Program-made: the position numbers and the translations under genes
Notes under the pieces: model-generated
Seen by the model: the letters and a program-made list of their open reading frames with translations, nothing else
Told to the model about the DNA's origin: nothing
The model's database searches: none
DNA from: Lentibacillus siamensis
GTDB taxonomy: Bacteria; Bacillota; Bacilli; Bacillales; Amphibacillaceae
Reading direction: 5' to 3'
Assembly (NCBI RefSeq): GCF_039522605.1
Contig: NZ_BAAADS010000016.1
Coordinates: 62,001 to 126,000 of the forward strand
DNA length: 64,000 nt
Part shown: positions 50,841 through 59,707 of the stretch, in pieces
Position numbering within the stretch: position 1 is the first letter of the stretch
Layout of the letters: each line of letters starts with the position of its first letter

Positions 50841-51857
50841 CTATTCCTTCATATATTCCGAAGCGGCTTTTTCTAGGCGGTTCATCACGGCCTGGCCGAT
50901 ATTTTCAGTCGGAAATGTTTCACAAAGAATCAGATCTGTATCCCCATTTTTAAATTCACGCAATACATCGTATAAATTAGCGGCTATTTCCTGCATATTG
51001 CCGCCGAGTGATATCATCTGATCGGCCTGCAATTTTTCTGCGGTTTGATTGCTCGCCATCACACCGACTTGCTTGTGTTCTTTCTGTGCCCTGTTGATAA
51101 CTGCTTGAATCTTTTCAGGGGATCCCTCCACAAGCCACATTGGAACTTCCGGTGCATAATGGGTATATTTCATGCCGGGCGCTTTCGGTTTGTCAGGTGA
51201 ACCTGCAAGTGCCGGATCAACCATGACGGCGCCGGTAACCTGTTCAATCTGTTCTTTCGTAATACCGCCCGGCCGTAAAATAACGGGAAGATCCTGTGTA
51301 CAATCCACAACCGTCGACTCCACACCTACTCCGGTCGGACCGCCATCCACAAGCCCGTCAATTTTTCCATGCAAATCCGCCCAGACATGATTCGCGGTGG
51401 TCGGGCTCGGCTTTCCGGAAATATTGGCACTTGGCGCGGCGATTGGAATTCCACACGTTTTCAATAGTTTATGTGCGACCGGATGATCCGGAATTCGAAC
51501 TCCGATTGTGGATAACCCGGCTGTTACATTCGTTGCACAAATTCCGTTTGACGGCAGAATCATTGTCAGCGGCCCTGGTGTAAATGCATCTATCAGCGTT
51601 TCCGCAAGCGGCGGCAAATCGGTTACCAATTCGCGCAGCTGGTCTTTTGTTGCCACATGAGCAATCAACGGGTTATCCTCAGGCCGCCCTTTTGCCTGAA
51701 AAATTCCGGAAACCGCTTGTTGACTAGTGGCATCCGCTCCCAGACCATAGACCGTTTCAGTCGGAAATGCCACCGTTTTTCCTTGTTTCAACAGGGCAGC
51801 CGCCTCTTTGATTGCTCCATCATCTGTATTTATATTCCAACGTTTTGTTTCTCGCAT
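50841..51857 (-). CDS. ywlC: L-threonylcarbamoyladenylate synthase YwlC (Sua5/TsaC)
   Basis: Makes threonylcarbamoyl-AMP for the t6A modification of tRNAs. The YrdC domain occupies residues about 12-200 (GKTVAFPTETVYGLGADA, GRPEDNPLIAHV, SANISGKPSPTTANHV), followed by the Sua5 C-terminal domain (about 215-335; PKAPGMKYTHYAP). Length 338 is the two-domain Sua5 form. The upstream region is a DnaA-box cluster (51949-52056), as known for B. subtilis ywlC. Confidence 0.94.
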   Translation of the reverse strand: MRETKRWNINTDDGAIKEAAALLKQGKTVAFPTETVYGLGADATSQQAVSGIFQAKGRPEDNPLIAHVATKDQLRELVTDLPPLAETLIDAFTPGPLTMILPSNGICATNVTAGLSTIGVRIPDHPVAHKLLKTCGIPIAAPSANISGKPSPTTANHVWADLHGKIDGLVDGGPTGVGVESTVVDCTQDLPVILRPGGITKEQIEQVTGAVMVDPALAGSPDKPKAPGMKYTHYAPEVPMWLVEGSPEKIQAVINRAQKEHKQVGVMASNQTAEKLQADQMISLGGNMQEIAANLYDVLREFKNGDTDLILCETFPTENIGQAVMNRLEKAASEYMKE

Positions 51858-51948
51858 GCTCGTACCTCGCTAACTCTATTTAACTTATTGTGTAAATTTA
51901 TTCTAGTCCAACGATGTTTTTTTGGCAAAATAAATAGTCTGCAGACAC

Positions 51949-52056
51949 TTATCCACAGACTATCCACAAAACACGTATTAATATAATTGCTATGTTCATA
52001 AGTCGTTAAATTTATGCACAGATTCCACACATATTATCCACAGTTTTTGTGCATAA
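51949..52056. promoter_or_regulatory. DnaA-box cluster upstream of ywlC
   Basis: Perfect TTATNCACA boxes at 51949-51957, 52012-52020 and 52034-52042 (plus) and 52048-52056 (minus), with a near-match at 51960-51968 and another perfect box inside the GNAT gene at 52365-52373. In B. subtilis a DnaA-box cluster that binds DnaA and lowers initiation at oriC lies at ywlC. No origin features (dnaA, dnaN, AT-rich unwinding region) are nearby, so this is not oriC. Confidence 0.75.
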
Positions 52057-52057
52057 C

Positions 52058-52468
52058 TCACGAAACGTTGTATGTCCACCAATTTCCTTTTTCAATCGGG
52101 TACTTATCCACCCATTCACTCCCTGCCTGTGGATGAAATTGCAATGCTTCCAGTAAGATATCCACCATTGGCTGATGACTGTGGACATATACTTTCTGCG
52201 CCTGCTTTTCTTTTGCCAGGGTTAAAATAGCTTCAAGCAGTACAGGCAGCTTGGACGCAGCATCTTTCGTGATGTACAGCTGTTTGAGCCAATAGATCCC
52301 GTCTTCCACAGCATCCAATACAAAACACCCTTCAATTTGACCATCCACATCCACGGCATACCCTTTATCCACAAGTAAGTCGCCGTCCACATTCTCATTT
52401 TTGTCCAAAAAACGTGTTAATTCTTTTTTCGGTGCCTTATCTGCTGGTACAAGTTTCATCCTCATCAC
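52058..52468 (-). CDS. GNAT-like acetyltransferase of unknown substrate
   Basis: A 136-residue protein with the outline of an N-acetyltransferase: an N-terminal strand, DVDGQIEGCFVLDAVEDGIYWLKQLYI as the central strands, and a helix with KLPVLLEAILTLAKEKQAQKVYV. The usual acetyl-CoA loop (Q/R-x-x-G-x-G/A) is not clear, so activity is uncertain. It occupies the place of ywlB, a GNAT protein of B. subtilis, between spoIIR and ywlC, but I could not confirm orthology. It contains one internal DnaA box. Confidence 0.65.
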   Translation of the reverse strand: MMRMKLVPADKAPKKELTRFLDKNENVDGDLLVDKGYAVDVDGQIEGCFVLDAVEDGIYWLKQLYITKDAASKLPVLLEAILTLAKEKQAQKVYVHSHQPMVDILLEALQFHPQAGSEWVDKYPIEKGNWWTYNVS

Positions 52469-52518
52469 CTCTTAAGATAATATTGTATTTCTATCATCTT
52501 ATGCGGAAACTTCCAAAC

Positions 52519-53136
52519 CTATAACCAATCAAACCACTCAAACAGAAAAAACTTCACTTCTACAGGCTCTTCCTCTTCTTCCAACTCTTTCTTTTCTTTA
52601 TCCGACTCGGGTGCTGCCTTGGCCACACTCGTTCCATTTGAAAAATCCAGAAAACAGAGCGGTGGAAACAATACACACCACCAGTTGGCGCCTTTGCCTT
52701 CACCAAGTGTAATCAGTACCGCTTCATATTTACCGGCCGGATACATATACGAACCGTAAAGTTTAGCCGGAAAGGATATGTTTTTGCCGTATTTAACATC
52801 ATATTCGGACTGCTTATTTTCCCGTTTCAGTACATCACCGACGATTTGCTTTATTTCAGGAATCCGTTTCTCAATCATCTTTCTTGCTTCATTGATATCT
52901 GTAATATCCTTAACCCATTTCGAAATAACTTCACTGACCTCATCCCGCACCATTCGTTTCAGCGCCTGGTCAGCCGCGCCGTCACTGTTTGCCAAAATCC
53001 GGAGTCGAATCGCTTCATCCGGAATGACCTTCACATCCAGTTCCGAACTGTTCTCTTCACTGATGCCTTTAATTGGCATGGAAAATACGATAATAAAAAT
53101 AATAATAGCGCCAATAATAAATTTCTTCACCGTCAA
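52519..53136 (-). CDS. spoIIR: Stage II sporulation protein SpoIIR
   Basis: Secreted forespore signal that triggers SpoIIGA to process pro-sigma-E in the mother cell. Signal peptide KKFIIGAIIIFIIVFSMPIKG, then the SpoIIR domain with PDEAIRLRILANSDGAADQALK, VRDEVSEVISKW and GKYEAVLITLGEGKGANWWCVLFPPLCFLD. Length 205 versus 224 in B. subtilis; the tail is acidic and ends with an aromatic run. The start may be TTG 53136 or GTG 53130, both after GGAGAGGGG. Usual sigma-F target. Confidence 0.95.
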   Translation of the reverse strand: MTVKKFIIGAIIIFIIVFSMPIKGISEENSSELDVKVIPDEAIRLRILANSDGAADQALKRMVRDEVSEVISKWVKDITDINEARKMIEKRIPEIKQIVGDVLKRENKQSEYDVKYGKNISFPAKLYGSYMYPAGKYEAVLITLGEGKGANWWCVLFPPLCFLDFSNGTSVAKAAPESDKEKKELEEEEEPVEVKFFLFEWFDWL

Positions 53137-53249
53137 AAACCCCTCTCCAACTGATTTATCAACAGTATGGACAGGGGTTGATAGATTTAAACTACGAATC
53201 TAGTATATTTTTTATGTGTTCGATAAATGGCGCCCAAGCATGGATTTAA

Positions 53250-54104
53250 TTACCATGTGCAGGTTACGATGCGGTCTTTTTGGTTGATGTCTTTAATGAT
53301 TTCAGTCGTGCCTGTTGGAAGATTACTGGTTAACAGATTGCTGACAGGGAGCCCCTGTTCCGCGCCGATTTCGAAAAAAATCTGCCCATGTTGCTTCATT
53401 ACATGCGGCAAGTCATGGATGATTTTTTTATAGGCTGCCAGTCCGTTATCATCCGCAAATAAGGCGAGGTCCGGATCAAAGTTTTTTACCGTATCCGTGA
53501 GCGCAGCCTTTTCTGCTTCGGCAATGTATGGTGGATTGGACACGATGATATCAGCATGGATATTTTGTTCGATAACTGGTTTGAGAAAATCACCTTGTAA
53601 AAAATGGACTTCAGCATCAAGTGCGGCTGCGTTTTGTTTGGCCACTTGAAGTGCCTCTTCGGAAATGTCCGTTGCATATACAGTAGCTTGATCCAGCTCC
53701 AGGGCAAGCGTAATGGCGATAATTCCGCTCCCCGTACCAACATCGACAATCGTGAGCGGCTCATTGGCGGGAGTCGATCGGATTACCTGCTGGACCAGCT
53801 CCTCGGTTTCCGGCCGTGGTATTAGCGTATGCCGGTTCACCTGAAATTTTCTCCCGTAAAATGCTTCGCTTCCCATGATATGCTGGATCGGTATCCCAGT
53901 TTTTGCATGTTTGATGATTGCCTGTTGGAACGGTTCTTCCACTTCCCGCGGTACGGGCTCCCGCATATCCATGAAAAACCTCGACCTTGAGACACCGCGG
54001 TAATGCTGCAGGAGCAGTTCCGCCACTTTAGGTTCACGATGATGTTTTTTTAAAAAAAGAGAGGCCCGGCTTAGTACATCGTATTGCTTCGATCCGTTGG
54101 TCAT
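53250..54104 (-). CDS. prmC: Release factor glutamine methyltransferase PrmC
   Basis: Methylates the glutamine of the GGQ motif in release factors. The SAM site is IVDVGTGSGIIAITLALEL and the catalytic motif is IVSNPPYIAEAE; the N-terminal helical domain (about 1-90) binds the release factor. The ATG at 54104 immediately follows the prfA stop (overlapping the ribosome-binding site GGTGAG); the frame is open from 54116. Length 284. Coupled to its substrate gene prfA. Confidence 0.94.
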   Translation of the reverse strand: MTNGSKQYDVLSRASLFLKKHHREPKVAELLLQHYRGVSRSRFFMDMREPVPREVEEPFQQAIIKHAKTGIPIQHIMGSEAFYGRKFQVNRHTLIPRPETEELVQQVIRSTPANEPLTIVDVGTGSGIIAITLALELDQATVYATDISEEALQVAKQNAAALDAEVHFLQGDFLKPVIEQNIHADIIVSNPPYIAEAEKAALTDTVKNFDPDLALFADDNGLAAYKKIIHDLPHVMKQHGQIFFEIGAEQGLPVSNLLTSNLPTGTTEIIKDINQKDRIVTCTW

Positions 54105-54105
54105 G

Positions 54106-55176
54106 TTACTCACCAATTTGTTCTAATTTTTTCGTTTGCTGCTCAATTAACAGGGCCTCAACGAATTCCTCAATTTTTCCTTCCATAATCTGATCGAGTT
54201 TATGAATGGTCAGGTTCATGCGATGATCTGTCACCCGGTTTTGCGGAAAATTGTACGTACGAATCCGCTCAGACCGATCACCCGTTCCAACAGCGGACTT
54301 GCGGTTCTCGTCATACTCCGCCTGGGCTTCCTGCTGAAACTTATCGTAAATACGTGCGCGCAGCACTTTCATCGCTTTTTCCTTATTTTTAATCTGTGAT
54401 TTTTCATCCTGACAGGACACCACAATACCAGTTGGTTCATGGGTCAGACGGACAGCAGACATCGTTGTGTTTACACTCTGGCCTCCGGGACCGCTTGATG
54501 CGAACGTATCTACACGAATATCATTTTCATGAATATCAACTTCCACTTCCTCCGCTTCCGGCAACACCGCAACCGTGGCAGTCGATGTGTGGATCCGCCC
54601 GCCGGATTCCGTTTCCGGCACACGCTGCACACGATGCGCACCATTTTCAAACTTCAGCTCAGAATACGCACCAGTCCCGTTAATCATGAAAATTATCTCT
54701 TTGTAACCGCCGACACCGGTTGAGCTCGCTTCAATAACTTCCGTTCTCCAGCCTTTGTTCTCAGCAAATTTGGAGTACATCCGGTAAAGGTCACCGGCGA
54801 ACAGTGCCGCCTCATCGCCACCGGCCGCCCCGCGGATTTCCATGATAACGTTTTTGTCATCATTCGGATCCTTGGGAATCAGAAGAACTTTCAACTTTTC
54901 CTCCAGCTCTTCCTGGCGCCGACCAAGATCAGAAATCTCTTCCTTCGTCATCTCATACATTTCATCATCCAAATCTTCATCAAGCATCTCCCGGGCATCT
55001 TTTAATTGCTGTGTTACATCTTTATACTCCCCATATGCCTGAACAACATCCTCCAGATCAGACTGTTCCTTGGAATACTCACGCAATTTATCCGTATCAC
55101 TGATCACATCCGGGTCACTAAGCAGTTCATTTAATTTATAGTATCGATCTTCCAATGATTGTAAACGTTCTAACAA
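54106..55176 (-). CDS. prfA: Peptide chain release factor 1
   Basis: Reads UAA and UAG stop codons and releases the peptide. The GGQ motif is SSGPGGQSVNTTMSAVRLTH, and the codon-recognition region (PxT type) lies around residue 185. A TTG start at 55176 after AGAGGTGA gives the family N-terminus LLERLQSLEDRYYKLNELL; the frame is open 20 codons further. Length 356, like B. subtilis. Confidence 0.95.
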   Translation of the reverse strand: MLERLQSLEDRYYKLNELLSDPDVISDTDKLREYSKEQSDLEDVVQAYGEYKDVTQQLKDAREMLDEDLDDEMYEMTKEEISDLGRRQEELEEKLKVLLIPKDPNDDKNVIMEIRGAAGGDEAALFAGDLYRMYSKFAENKGWRTEVIEASSTGVGGYKEIIFMINGTGAYSELKFENGAHRVQRVPETESGGRIHTSTATVAVLPEAEEVEVDIHENDIRVDTFASSGPGGQSVNTTMSAVRLTHEPTGIVVSCQDEKSQIKNKEKAMKVLRARIYDKFQQEAQAEYDENRKSAVGTGDRSERIRTYNFPQNRVTDHRMNLTIHKLDQIMEGKIEEFVEALLIEQQTKKLEQIGE

Positions 55177-55261
55177 AACCGTCACCTCTTTTTCGATTAA
55201 CAGTCTAATTATAGTATACTCGGGGGGAGTGGTCAAAGTTATGTCATGACTGTCGATTGAA

Positions 55262-55382
55262 TCTACGTTTATCAGTCAGTTTAGCATATTTATCAGCCAC
55301 TTTCATGGTTTTATCAGTCACTTTGGTATGTTTATCAGCCACTTTTATAAATTTATCGGTCACTTCATTGTTTTTATCAGTA
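55262..55382 (-). repeat. Family C 21-bp array, core GTGRCTGATAAA (6 units)
   Basis: ATCAG/ATCGG cores on the plus strand at 55271, 55292, 55313, 55334, 55355 and 55376, exactly 21 bp apart; on the reverse strand each unit reads about GTG(A/G)CTGATAAA plus nine variable bases. The first unit of the array contains the TGA stop codon of the NERD2 gene. Confidence 0.9.
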
Positions 55383-56342
55383 TTTCACCTTCAGCCCGTA
55401 TTTTCGATTCCGATTTGCGCCATATGATACGTACTCTTTTTGCAATAATTTCTTTACTATATCCGCTGAATCCAACTTCAAAAACACTCTAGCTTCAGCA
55501 TTGGTGATTTCATCGTTAACCAAAAGCAAATAATCGTTCAATGCTGCAAGATGTGCATTTTTGGAGACGTGATAGCAAGTCGGGCAATGCCACTTCCCGT
55601 ACCCCCTTTTCATCGGCGCCGCACCGCACGCTTGGCAAAATACCCCACAGATCAGTTCGCCCGGCTTGATACCGAACTTATCCAGAACATCTACTTTTTT
55701 TGGAGTGTGCTCCTCAATCAGCCGCTCCGATATTTTCGCAATGGTATCCATATCCAGCACGGGAGGCAGGTTCTGCTGCAGCAATTCGTTTATTTTAAAA
55801 AATACTTGATTGGCGTGGATGACTTCTTTCGGGACAGGGTTCTCTGGATATAACGGTTTGATAATGGTTTTCGGTGAGCTGAAAACGACAAAATAGTGGA
55901 GCGGGATATGCGGGAGATTCATTTTGTTCAGTAGTAAGCGCAAGCGGTGCATCTGCAGTTTAACCTGAGGGATCGGATTCAGCATACCCGTATCCACCCC
56001 ATGATCATCACGGCGGATCACCTGTTTGTCCCCATCAAAAAATATCGTTCCATACCAGTTTTTGACCTCAACTGCCAGAAACTGCATGCCATACATCATT
56101 AGATTATCTATTTCGAAATGACTGTCTGTACAGGATATGCGGGGATTTCGGTGATGATAATGATCATCAGTGGGTAAAAATCGAAGCATGAACTGAACAT
56201 CATTTTCACCTTTCAATCCTGTCTTTTCTTTGATCAGCTCATCCTTTATTTTATTTTTCAATGGATGCCTTGCTGGAAGGCGCCGATAAAGGGTTTCCAA
56301 TTTTGACAAATAATCCGAGCGTTCGTGCTGTATAAGCGGCAT
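55377..56342 (-). CDS. NERD-domain nuclease-like protein with zinc ribbon and C-terminal helical domain (NERD2)
   Basis: A 321-residue paralogue of NERD1. The NERD domain (about 38-160) has LKGENDVQFML (Glu46), SHFEIDNLMM (Asp79) and LAVEVKNWYGTIFFD (Glu92, Lys94), a complete PD-(D/E)XK-like set. Residues 236-256 are a zinc ribbon (CQAC and CPTC), and residues about 262-316 match the C-terminal domain of NERD1, with TNAEARVFLKLDSADIV and RNRKYG against TNRECREFLQLESPRVA and SARKYF. The stop codon lies in the first unit of the family C array, so gene and array are joined directly. It lies between prfA and tdk and is monocistronic. Function unknown; nuclease activity and repeat recognition are inferred. 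Confidence 0.82.
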   Translation of the reverse strand: MPLIQHERSDYLSKLETLYRRLPARHPLKNKIKDELIKEKTGLKGENDVQFMLRFLPTDDHYHHRNPRISCTDSHFEIDNLMMYGMQFLAVEVKNWYGTIFFDGDKQVIRRDDHGVDTGMLNPIPQVKLQMHRLRLLLNKMNLPHIPLHYFVVFSSPKTIIKPLYPENPVPKEVIHANQVFFKINELLQQNLPPVLDMDTIAKISERLIEEHTPKKVDVLDKFGIKPGELICGVFCQACGAAPMKRGYGKWHCPTCYHVSKNAHLAALNDYLLLVNDEITNAEARVFLKLDSADIVKKLLQKEYVSYGANRNRKYGLKVKY

Positions 56343-56532
56343 AGCATTACAACCCTTCCATAGTTATGGTATGCCATTATTATACAACAACCACGAACAC
56401 TTGAGATATTTGCTAAAATTTAATTTTACCCCCGAAATTCAACTCAGATACCAAATTAAGCTGCTATAGAAAATCAATTTTCAACCGACTTTTTTACGTT
56501 AAATTAACTTTTTCCACAAATTAAGGTTTAAT

Positions 56533-56562
56533 AAAAGAGCACCCATCCAGGCGCTCTTCCTT
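56533..56562 (-). terminator. Rho-independent terminator of tdk
   Basis: Reverse strand: AAGAGC pairs with GCTCTT around GCCTGGATGGGT, followed by TTATT. It begins at the tdk stop. Confidence 0.7.
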
Positions 56563-57191
56563 CAGCGTTGTGCACTTTTTAATCCGGCAGTTAGTGCTAC
56601 ACTACTGGGTTTGTTTGGGACTTCATGGTGATGACGGCATCTTGGTTCATAGGATTCGGATGCGCCGACCATGATGACCGGGTCATCGTAGGATGCGGGT
56701 TTGCCGTTAATCAGACGCTGGGTGCGGCTGGCGGGAGATCCGCAGACAGGGCAAATGGCATTCAGTTTGGTGACGGATTCGGCAAGTGCCATCAGTTTTG
56801 GCATCGGACCGAATGGCTCACCGCGGAAATCCGTATCAAGTCCGGCAATGATGACGCGGATGCCTTCATTGGCCAGCTCATCGGCCACGGCAACAATATT
56901 CTCATCAAAAAATTGCGCCTCATCGATTCCGATCACATCGACGTTTGAATCGCCTTCAATGTCCGCCAGAATATGATCCGAATTTTTGACCGGACGCGCG
57001 ATGGTTGAATTGCCATTATGTGATACAACGGAATCATCGGCATACCTGTCGTCGATTGCAGGTTTGTACACACGGATGGACAAATGACCGAATGTTGCCC
57101 GGCGCACTCTCCGAATCAGTTCTTCGGATTTTCCGGAAAACATACTTCCGCAAATCACTTCAACCCAGCCGCTTTGTTTCATAACATACAT
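56562..57191 (-). CDS. tdk: Thymidine kinase
   Basis: Type II thymidine kinase that phosphorylates thymidine in salvage. P-loop GSMFSGKSEELIRRVRRA, the DEAQFF motif, the lasso-loop zinc cysteines (CPVCG and a later cysteine before RHHHE), and the substrate residues near SYEPRCRHHHEVP. Length 209. GGGAGATC lies five bases upstream of the ATG at 57191. Confidence 0.96.
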   Translation of the reverse strand: MYVMKQSGWVEVICGSMFSGKSEELIRRVRRATFGHLSIRVYKPAIDDRYADDSVVSHNGNSTIARPVKNSDHILADIEGDSNVDVIGIDEAQFFDENIVAVADELANEGIRVIIAGLDTDFRGEPFGPMPKLMALAESVTKLNAICPVCGSPASRTQRLINGKPASYDDPVIMVGASESYEPRCRHHHEVPNKPSSVALTAGLKSAQR

Positions 57192-57386
57192 AAGTGGATC
57201 TCCCTTCAGCGTGTTATCCTATGTACTGCATCAGTGTATCGGCGATATTCGACTAAACGCTAATACTTTAAGCATAAGGGCTTCTAAGAAAGCAAAAGAC
57301 GCTTTCATAAGAATCCCTTTATCGAATACCAAGTTTTTAATAGTATAACACTTTTTTCGACAAATTTTCACTTAAAATTGAAAGTA

Positions 57387-57429
57387 AAAAAACAGGCAAC
57401 GATTTAGACACTTTGCCTGTTTTTTTCAT
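57387..57429 (-). terminator. Rho-independent terminator
   Basis: AAAAACAGGCAA and TTGCCTGTTTTT form a 12-base stem with T runs on both strands; it ends transcripts from rpmE running toward tdk. Confidence 0.85.
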
Positions 57430-57449
57430 ATACATTTTCAGCCGGGCAG

Positions 57450-57715
57450 CCGCCTCAGCCTTTTATTAATCCAGCTTCGACTCCCATGTGCTCGCGTCAT
57501 AAGCAATTGACTCTTCAGACACCACAATTCAGGCGTCTTTCGGTCCTTTGCTTATGCTGTCGCACATAAACGGTCGGCTCCACCTTTTATAATCCAGCTT
57601 CGACTCCTAGTAAGCTGCCATCATAAGCAATTGACACTTCAAGCGCGAAAAACCACGCGCTTTTCAGTCCCTTGCTTATGTGTCCGCTTCTGACCAGTCG
57701 TCTCCACCTTTTTAT
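57450..57715. repeat. Tandem pair of ~124-bp intergenic elements
   Basis: Copy 1 at 57468-57590 and copy 2 at 57591-57715 both begin AATCCAGCTTCGACTCC and end CTCCACCTTTT(T)AT. Each contains a perfect inverted repeat CATAAGCAA...TTGCTTATG around an inner hairpin of different sequence. The bases just before copy 1 (GCCGCCTCAGCCTTTTAT) look like the end of a third copy. The pair lies directly downstream of rpmE. Confidence 0.8.
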
Positions 57716-57716
57716 C

Positions 57717-57962
57717 TTATTTCATATTATATTTTTTCTTGAATCGGTCTACACGTCCGCCAACTTTATCGGCTTTTTGCTTACCAGTGTAGAACGGGTG
57801 TGAATCTGAACTGATTTCAACACGAATCAGCGGGTATGAGTTACCGTCTTCCCACTCGATTGTTTCCTCTGAATTTTGTGTTGAGCCACTCAGGAATTTA
57901 AAATCAGAGCTCGTGTCCAAAAACACAACTTTTCTGTATTCCGGATGAATATCCTTTTTCAT
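57717..57962 (-). CDS. rpmE2: 50S ribosomal protein L31, type B (zinc-free)
   Basis: An 81-residue L31 without the CxxC zinc cysteines: MKKDIHPEYRKVVFLDTSSD, FLSGSTQNSEETIEWEDG and SSDSHPFYTGKQKADKVGGR. Type B L31 (YtiA) is induced under zinc shortage in B. subtilis, where the zinc-binding form is encoded next to rho. Here the zinc-free form sits at the rho-adjacent locus. The frame opens 20 codons upstream, but the ATG at 57962 has GGAGTGGAAG before it. No Zur box was identified. Confidence 0.93.
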   Translation of the reverse strand: MKKDIHPEYRKVVFLDTSSDFKFLSGSTQNSEETIEWEDGNSYPLIRVEISSDSHPFYTGKQKADKVGGRVDRFKKKYNMK

Positions 57963-58102
57963 GTCTTCCACTCCTTTTTGCCCTGTATCCCATGGAAACA
58001 GAGTTATTGTAAGAGCCGTCACAGGTAAAATACCTTATCTAAACTCACATAAAAAGATTATAACAGTCCGCTGATTCAATTGCAATAGCTAATTAAAGCG
58101 GG

Positions 58103-59383
58103 CTATTTTTTTACACCTTTGCGGGTCATTTCCTCATCCATCTGCTGAAAAAATTCGTCGTTGTTCTTGGATGAGCGCAATCGCTTCAGGAAGCGGTCCA
58201 GGAAGTTATGTGAATCCTGCATCGTTTTGCGGATGGCCCAGATTTTATCAAGATGACTTTTTGAAATAAGCAGTTCTTCTTTTCTTGTACCAGATTTCAG
58301 AATGTCGATTGACGGGAATATTCGACGTTCTGCGAGGCTGCGGTCAAGGTGCAGCTCCATGTTGCCGGTTCCTTTGAATTCCTCATAAATAACGTCATCC
58401 ATGCGTGAGCCTGTGTCAACCAGCGCAGTTGCCAAAATGGTAAAGCTGCCGCCTTCTTCGATATTCCGGGCTGCCCCGAAGAAACGTTTCGGCCGATGGA
58501 ATGCCGCTGGATCGATACCACCCGACAGTGTACGTCCGCTCGGCGGGATTACCAGGTTGTACGCGCGTGCCAAACGGGTGATGCTGTCCATCAGCACGAT
58601 TACATCACGTTTGTGCTCAACAAGACGCATTGCCCGTTCCAAGACAAGTTCGGAAACTTTGATGTGGCTCTCCGGAACTTCGTCAAATGTCGAACTGACC
58701 ACATCGACATCCGGTGAAACCGATCGTTCAATATCGGTAACTTCCTCTGGCCGCTCGTCCACCAGCAGAATAATCAATTTTGCATCCGGATGATTGGCGG
58801 AGATGCTGTTGGCAATTTCCTTCAGCAATACCGTTTTCCCTGCTTTTGGCGGCGCAACAATCAGTCCGCGCTGTCCAAAACCAACTGGTGTCATCAGATC
58901 AATAATTCGTGTAGACAGTCTTTTTGTTTCTTTTTCCAGCTTCATGAAGCGATCCGGATAAAGTGCCGTCAATGCCGGAAAATGTACTCGTTCTTTCGCT
59001 GTTTCCGGATCCTCGCCGTTGACTGCATCCACGTGGAGCAAGCCATAATAGCGTTCATTCTCTTTCGGAGGGCGGACTTTACCGGAAACTTTATCGCCAT
59101 TACGCAAATCAAAACGCCTGATTTGTGAAGCGGAAATATAAATATCCTCTGCACTCGGGGAGTAGTTAATCGGACGGAGGAATCCAAAGCCTTCTGACGG
59201 AATAATTTCCAAAATACCATCCATAAATAAGTATCCGTCTTTTTCCGCCTGTGCTTTTAAAATAGCAAAAATCAGTTCACGTTTTGTCAGTTTTGCATAA
59301 TAGGACACCTTGTATTCACGCGCTAACGCATATACTTCTTTTAATGTCAGTGTCTCTAAATGAGATATTGTTAATGCTGTCAT
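58103..59383 (-). CDS. rho: Transcription termination factor Rho
   Basis: RNA-dependent ATPase that ends transcripts. The N-terminal helical domain (LKEVYALAREYKVSYYAKL), the RNA-binding cold-shock-like domain (GFGFLRPINYSPSAEDIYIS), the Walker A GLIVAPPKAGKTVLLKEIA, Q-loop and R-loop regions (GGIDPAAFHRPKRFFG) are present. Length 426 compares with 427 in B. subtilis. Neighbours are rpmE and glpX as in B. subtilis. The 59384-59707 gap holds the 5' leader and the glpX terminator. Confidence 0.96.
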   Translation of the reverse strand: MTALTISHLETLTLKEVYALAREYKVSYYAKLTKRELIFAILKAQAEKDGYLFMDGILEIIPSEGFGFLRPINYSPSAEDIYISASQIRRFDLRNGDKVSGKVRPPKENERYYGLLHVDAVNGEDPETAKERVHFPALTALYPDRFMKLEKETKRLSTRIIDLMTPVGFGQRGLIVAPPKAGKTVLLKEIANSISANHPDAKLIILLVDERPEEVTDIERSVSPDVDVVSSTFDEVPESHIKVSELVLERAMRLVEHKRDVIVLMDSITRLARAYNLVIPPSGRTLSGGIDPAAFHRPKRFFGAARNIEEGGSFTILATALVDTGSRMDDVIYEEFKGTGNMELHLDRSLAERRIFPSIDILKSGTRKEELLISKSHLDKIWAIRKTMQDSHNFLDRFLKRLRSSKNNDEFFQQMDEEMTRKGVKK

Positions 59384-59659
59384 TCAATTCACCACGCCTA
59401 TTCATTTTTACAATTTTGATTGTTGATAAAGATATGTTTTCGATTCATTTTAATTTCCTGTTGATGGTCAGTTTATATGAAATGAAGAATTACTGGGAGC
59501 TAGAATAGAAGTTTGTACACATTATAACTATATTATCCAAACTAAACTAGTATTAAACATCTACCATAATACCCTTTAACCTTGTAAGTTTCAATACCAA
59601 TATTTAAAAAAACGGCCTCACCCTTGATATGTTGCCGGTTTTCATCAAAAATATCTTTT

Positions 59660-59700
59660 AAAAATAATAGAGAGGGAAGCCTGAATTCCCGGCTTCCCTG
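59660..59700 (-). terminator. Rho-independent terminator of glpX
   Basis: Reverse strand: GGGAAGCC pairs with GGCTTCCC around GGGAATTCA, followed by TCTCTATTATTTTT. Confidence 0.75.
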
Positions 59701-59707
59701 CAGCTGT

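Noticed and set aside
51949..52056. Origin of replication
   Set aside because: DnaA boxes are present but no dnaA, dnaN or AT-rich unwinding region is nearby; the position fits the known accessory cluster at ywlC.
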